Source of the DNA: Alphaproteobacteria bacterium
Lineage (GTDB): Bacteria; Pseudomonadota; Alphaproteobacteria; Reyranellales; Reyranellaceae
Direction: 5' to 3'
NCBI GenBank assembly: GCA_016870115.1
Contig: VGCH01000016.1
Coordinates: forward strand, 1 to 61,244
Length of the DNA stretch: 61,244 nt
Every line of letters begins with the position of its first letter. Position 1 is the stretch's first letter. Below are positions 57,827-61,244 of the stretch, piece after piece. Under the pieces are notes generated by a model that saw only the letters and a list, made by a program, of their open reading frames with translations, made no database searches and was not told the DNA's origin. Position numbers and translations under genes: made by a program.

Positions 57827-58957
57827 TCAGCGCCGCCCCAGCGTGTACTCGCGCTTCTCCAGCCACCAGCCATATTCCGGTGGCCACATCTCGAAGTCGC
57901 GATCGCATCCCAGCGCCTGCGCGGCATGGACCGGCCAGAACGGCTCGTAGAGCGCCTGACGTCCGATCGCGATCAGGTCCGCGTCACCCGCCTGAAGGAT
58001 CGCCTCGGCCTGCGGCCCGTCGAGGATCAGTCCGACGGCCATGGTCGCGATGCCAGCCGCGCGCTTGACCTCGGCGGCGAACGGAACCTGGAAGCCGAGA
58101 CCGCGCTTCACGCCGGCTGCGGTCGCCGCGCCCGCGATGCCACCGGAGGAGCAATCGACCACGTCTACCCCGAGCGCCTTCAGCTCCTGCGCGAACGCCA
58201 CGGTGTCCGGCACGTCCCAGCCGCCGCCGCCATCGACCGCCGATACGCGCACGAAGAGCGGCTTGTGCGACGGCCAGGCCGCGCGAACCGCACGCGCCAC
58301 GGCAAGCGGGAAGCGCATCCGGCCGGCGCGATCGCCGCCATAGAGATCGTTGCGTGTGTTGCTGAGCGGCGAGAGAAACTGCGCCAGCAGATAGCCGTGG
58401 GCGGCGTGGATCTCGAGGACGTCGTAGCCCGCCGCATCGGCGCGACGCGCCGCGGCGGCGAACTTGGCCACCAACCCCTCGATCTCCTCGACCGACAGCG
58501 CCCGCGGCACCAACCAGCCGTCTGCGGCAGGCTTGTCGGTCGGTCCGACGACCTCCCACTTCTTCCAGCCGGCGCCGTCGGGCCCAAACTGGCCACGCTT
58601 GTCGAACACGCGGGCGGTCGAGCCCTTTCGGCCGGAATGGGTGATCTGGGTCGCCGCGAGCGCGCCTTCCTGATGGATGAACCGGGTGAGCCGACGGTGG
58701 CTCTCGACCTGGCCGTCGTCCCACAGGCCTAGATCGCCCTGCGTTACCCGCCCGCGCGGTTCGACCGCGCAATTCTCCGTGAACACGATGCCGAACTTCC
58801 CCAGCGCGAACTTCCCGAGATGGACCAGATGGAAGTCGTTCACCACCCCGTCGGTGGCGCGGAACTGCACCATCGGCGAGACCACGGCGCGGTTAGGCGC
58901 GACGACCCCACGCAAGGTCAGGGGCGTGAAAAGCAGCGGTTTGGACAAGACGGCCAT
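57827..58957 (-). CDS. Old-yellow-enzyme NADH:flavin oxidoreductase
   Basis: 376 residues from the ATG at 58957; a GGAGG sits unusually close to it, so 58981 or the TTG at 58948 are alternatives. FMN TIM barrel: LFTPLTLRGVVAPNRAVVSPMVQF, ITHSGRKGS, GYDVLEIHAAHGYLLAQFLSPLSNTRNDLYGGDRAGRMRFPLAV (H-A-H and R-x-D-x-Y-G-G), VGLILDGPQAEAIL, DADLIAIGRQALYEPFWP. Reduces enones or opens rings. First gene of the unit with CoA-transferase and hydroxylase; divergent from the amidohydrolase across repeat copy 2. Confidence 0.9.
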   Translation of the reverse strand: MAVLSKPLLFTPLTLRGVVAPNRAVVSPMVQFRATDGVVNDFHLVHLGKFALGKFGIVFTENCAVEPRGRVTQGDLGLWDDGQVESHRRLTRFIHQEGALAATQITHSGRKGSTARVFDKRGQFGPDGAGWKKWEVVGPTDKPAADGWLVPRALSVEEIEGLVAKFAAAARRADAAGYDVLEIHAAHGYLLAQFLSPLSNTRNDLYGGDRAGRMRFPLAVARAVRAAWPSHKPLFVRVSAVDGGGGWDVPDTVAFAQELKALGVDVVDCSSGGIAGAATAAGVKRGLGFQVPFAAEVKRAAGIATMAVGLILDGPQAEAILQAGDADLIAIGRQALYEPFWPVHAAQALGCDRDFEMWPPEYGWWLEKREYTLGRR

Positions 58958-59004
58958 TCCTCCAACGAGAGAGCCGACCATAGACCGGGGCGGCTCGGCG
59001 CGCC

Positions 59005-59130
59005 TAGAGCACTCTAAGTTCAGTTGGAATCAACTGAACTCAGAGTGCCTCCGGCAACTCACACCGATAGTGCACGCGAATGGGATCAGGTGGAACCGCA
59101 TGCGGTTCCACCTGATCCCATTCCGCTCTA
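59005..59130 (-). repeat. 126-bp double-hairpin repeat, copy 2
   Basis: Same element as copy 1 at 35305 but inverted. Hairpin A (59078-59123) is a perfect 46-bp palindrome. Hairpin B (59009-59048) has arms of 17 bp plus one mismatch around GAAT. Ends are TAGAGC and GCTCTA. It fills most of the gap between the OYE and amidohydrolase genes, and its right end runs into the amidohydrolase -10 candidate. Confidence 0.9.
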
Positions 59131-59134
59131 TGCT
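59129..59134 (+). promoter_or_regulatory. Candidate -10 for a leaderless amidohydrolase mRNA
   Basis: TATGCT ends six bases (GTTTGA) before ATG 59141; the first two bases are the last two of repeat copy 2. No ribosome site is seen. Confidence 0.4.
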
Positions 59135-59140
59135 GTTTGA

Positions 59141-60847
59141 ATGTTCGACCTCGTCATCCGAAACGGAACCGTGATCGATGGCAGCGGTGCGCCGCGCCGT
59201 CATGCCGATGTTGCAGTGCAGGATGGCCGCATCGCGGCTGTCGGCTCGAACCTGGGACAGGCAAGACGAACGGTCGACGCCGCAGGCCGGCTTGTCGTAC
59301 CGGGCTTCGTCGACATCCACACGCACTATGACGGCCAGGCGACCTGGGATCCGTTCGTGACGCCCTCGTCGTGGCATGGCGTCACGACGACCGTGTTCGG
59401 CAATTGCGGCGTCGGCTTCGCGCCGGTCCGGCCCGGCCAGTCCGGCTACCTCATCAACCTGATGGAGGGCGTCGAGGATATTCCCGGCAGCGTTCTGTCG
59501 GAGGGCGTGAGCTTCGCGTGGGAGTCGTTTCCGCAGTATCTCGACGCCCTCGCCTCGATGAACCGCGCTGTCGACGTCGCAGCGCAACTGCCTCACGGCG
59601 CGCTTCGCTTCTACGTCATGGGTGATCGCGGCGCGGATCATGCGGTAGTGCCGACCGACGCGGAGATCGAGGAGATGGCACGGTTGGCGGAGCAGGCGCT
59701 GCGGGCCGGAGCGCTCGGCGTCACGACCTCGCGCACGACCAAGCATCGCGCCCGCGACGGCCGCTACACGCCCTCGCTCAGTGCCCGCGAGGTGGAGCTG
59801 TTCGGCATCGCGCGCGGCATGCGGCGCGCCGGAACGGGCGTCCTGCAGGTCAACTCGGACTTCGGACCGGGCGAGTTCGAGGCGATGGCCGCCGCGGCGG
59901 AGATCGCCGGGCGACCGCTGTCGTGCCTGCTGGTGCAGGTGGACGCCGCGCCCGATCTCTGGCGCGAGACGCTGGGCCAGATCCACGGCGTGCGGCGGGC
60001 CGGGCGGGCCGCCAATGCCCAGGTCGGCTCGCGTCCGATCGGGGTCCTGATGGGACTGGAGACGACCGTACACCCGTTCGTGGCGAGCCCGGTGTGGCGC
60101 GAGATCTCCGACCTCGCGCCGGCCGCCCGCTTCGCACGACTGCGTGACGATGCGGCCCTGCGGGCACGACTGATCGCCTCGCCGCCGTCCACCTCACCGC
60201 GCGCTGCTATGACGGACGCGCTGCATCGCATGTACGCGATCGGCGATCGACCTGACTACGAACCTGATCCGACAAACTCGATCGCGGCCCGCGCGCAGCG
60301 GGAAGGTCGCGCGCCGCGCGAACTCGCGCTTGAGGAGATGATGGCGCACGACGGCAAGGGCCTGTTGCTGCTGCCGTTCGAGAACTACTCGGGCGGGAAC
60401 CTCGACGTGGTGCGCGAGATGATCGCCGACGACGCGACGGTGCTAGGCGTGGCTGACGGCGGCGCGCATGTTGGCACCATCTGCGACGCGAGCTCGCCGA
60501 CCTCGTTGCTGACGCATTGGGGCCGCGACCGCACGCGCGGTCCGGGCCTGTCGCTGGAGTTTCTGGTCGCCAAGCAAACGCGCGGCACCGCGCTCGCCTA
60601 TGGCCTCGCCGATCGCGGTTTGCTGGCGCCGGGCCATCGCGCCGACATCGCGGTGATCGACTTCGACGCACTGGCGCTCGCGCGCCCCGAGGTGGTGTAC
60701 GACCTGCCGGCCGGCGGCCGGCGCCTGGTGCAGCACGCGCGCGGCTACGCCCATGTGTTCGTGGCAGGGGTCGAGACTCTGCGCGACGACGCCGCCACCG
60801 GCGAGCGGCCCGGTCGGCTGGTGCGCGGTCCTCAGACCGTCATGTGA
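59141..60847 (+). CDS. N-acyl-D-amino-acid deacylase-like amidohydrolase
   Basis: 568 residues. Metal-dependent amidohydrolase: small beta-domain (DLVIRNGTVIDGSGAPRR), H60-x-H62 in FVDIHTHYDGQ, TTVFGNCGVGFAPVRPG, ARFARLRDD, and C-terminal GVADGGAHVGTICDASS (Asp), GLADRGLLAPGHRADIAVIDFD. Matches the D-aminoacylase/dihydroorotase-like group, which hydrolyses N-acyl-D-amino acids. Cytosolic. Start looks leaderless. It ends in a 16-base overlap with urtE on the other strand. Confidence 0.9.
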   Translation: MFDLVIRNGTVIDGSGAPRRHADVAVQDGRIAAVGSNLGQARRTVDAAGRLVVPGFVDIHTHYDGQATWDPFVTPSSWHGVTTTVFGNCGVGFAPVRPGQSGYLINLMEGVEDIPGSVLSEGVSFAWESFPQYLDALASMNRAVDVAAQLPHGALRFYVMGDRGADHAVVPTDAEIEEMARLAEQALRAGALGVTTSRTTKHRARDGRYTPSLSAREVELFGIARGMRRAGTGVLQVNSDFGPGEFEAMAAAAEIAGRPLSCLLVQVDAAPDLWRETLGQIHGVRRAGRAANAQVGSRPIGVLMGLETTVHPFVASPVWREISDLAPAARFARLRDDAALRARLIASPPSTSPRAAMTDALHRMYAIGDRPDYEPDPTNSIAARAQREGRAPRELALEEMMAHDGKGLLLLPFENYSGGNLDVVREMIADDATVLGVADGGAHVGTICDASSPTSLLTHWGRDRTRGPGLSLEFLVAKQTRGTALAYGLADRGLLAPGHRADIAVIDFDALALARPEVVYDLPAGGRRLVQHARGYAHVFVAGVETLRDDAATGERPGRLVRGPQTVM

Positions 60848-61244
60848 GCCCGCACGGCGGTGGCATCCATGGTCTCGCCGGTACCCGCCAGCACGATCTC
60901 GCCGCGGTCCATCACGGCATAGTCGTCGGCAAGCTCGCGGGCGAAGTCGAGATACTGCTCGACCAGCAGGATCGCCAGGTCGCCGCGCTGCCGCAGGTAG
61001 CGGATGGCGCGACCGATATCCTTGATGACGGACGGCTGGATGCCTTCGGTCGGCTCGTCGAGCAGCAGGAGGCGCGGCCGCGCCACCAGCGCGCGCCCGA
61101 TGGCAAGCTGCTGCTGCTGGCCCCCCGATAGGTCGCCGCCGCGGCGCTTCAGCATGTCGTGCAACACGGGAAAGAGCTCGAACACCTCGTCGGGCACACG
61201 GCGATGGTCGCGGCCGACAGCGGCAAAGCCGGTTTCCAGGTTCT
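60832..61244 (-). CDS. urtE: Urea ABC transporter ATP-binding protein UrtE (partial)
   Basis: C-terminal 137 codons; the start is beyond the window. Signature LSGGQQQQLAIGRAL and Walker B RLLLLDEPTEGIQP are visible, with H-loop-equivalent ILLVEQYLDFARELADDY and C-terminal RAHMTV. RRGGDLSGGQQQQ, TEGIQPSVIKDIGRAIRYLRQRGD and VMDRGEIVLAGTGETMD match UrtE more closely than LivF. It would energise uptake of urea or short amides with UrtABCD. Walker A lies outside the window. Confidence 0.85.
   Translation of the reverse strand, partial: NLETGFAAVGRDHRRVPDEVFELFPVLHDMLKRRGGDLSGGQQQQLAIGRALVARPRLLLLDEPTEGIQPSVIKDIGRAIRYLRQRGDLAILLVEQYLDFARELADDYAVMDRGEIVLAGTGETMDATAVRAHMTV

Noticed and set aside
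56408-58732. A 774-codon plus-strand open frame
   Set aside because: Antisense to the flavin hydroxylase, CoA-transferase and OYE genes, with Arg-rich translation and no recognisable fold.

Overview
The window is GC-rich (by eye roughly two thirds G+C) and tightly packed on both strands. Lipid, aromatic and amide catabolism dominate, with many short operons joined by ATGA or GTGA overlaps, GTG and TTG starts, tripartite-tricarboxylate and NMT1-type binding proteins, CaiB/BaiF CoA-transferase and a urea-type ABC transporter gene. This is the profile of a free-living alphaproteobacterium of the Rhodospirillales/Reyranella/Rhizobiales kind. That placement is inferred from gene content; the window holds no rRNA or phylogenetic marker.

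Left end (1-1090): a distinctly AT-richer stretch with one secreted orphan protein, a truncated coding remnant, short direct repeats and the 3' end of a tRNA-Arg(CCG). This looks like the edge of an element integrated at the tRNA. 1200-4780: a RidA-like gene, then a chaperone-usher pilus locus of the archaic Csu (spore coat U) type. In order it has a major pilin, an attenuating terminator, a minor subunit, a chaperone, an usher reduced to its two ends with the membrane barrel missing, and a frameshifted last subunit.

4800-33300: catabolic and accessory genes in operons. They include an RraA-like gene, a P1 peptidase, TspO with a DUF3833 lipoprotein, a TTT receptor/NIPSNAP/metallo-hydrolase operon, two amidases (one with an AtzG-like small partner), and a serine hydrolase/TauD-type dioxygenase/MFS/isonitrile-hydratase-like operon. 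Also present are a YdcF/ABC binding protein/acyl-CoA dehydrogenase operon, an HU protein, a D-2-hydroxyacid dehydrogenase/unknown/ALDH operon and a TerC/SDR/PhyH/deacetylase operon.

33300-36250: a secreted orphan; an unlisted 71-residue SelW-like (Rdx) gene whose CxxU motif is encoded by an in-frame TGA followed by a SECIS-like hairpin; a second 2-hydroxyacid dehydrogenase; copy 1 of a 126-bp double-hairpin repeat; and an Lrp-type regulator. 36200-47400: a four-gene PRISE/hydrolase/M20/HCCA-isomerase operon, an MliC-like lipoprotein, an asparaginase coupled to an orphan HyuB, a flavin monooxygenase, and a DUF35 protein with a thiolase-like partner that lacks the catalytic cysteines. 47400-53550: a seven-gene plus-strand run (nitronate monooxygenase, class III alcohol dehydrogenase, metallo-hydrolase, SMP-30, two SDRs, CMD). 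53600-61244: acyl-CoA dehydrogenase, DinB, an OYE/CoA-transferase/flavin-hydroxylase operon, repeat copy 2, a D-aminoacylase-like amidohydrolase, and the C-terminal part of urtE cut by the window edge.

The strongest leads are the selenoprotein, the barrel-less usher, the paired-hairpin repeat with wobble and compensatory changes, the possible isonitrile-handling operon and the cysteine-less thiolase/DUF35 pair.
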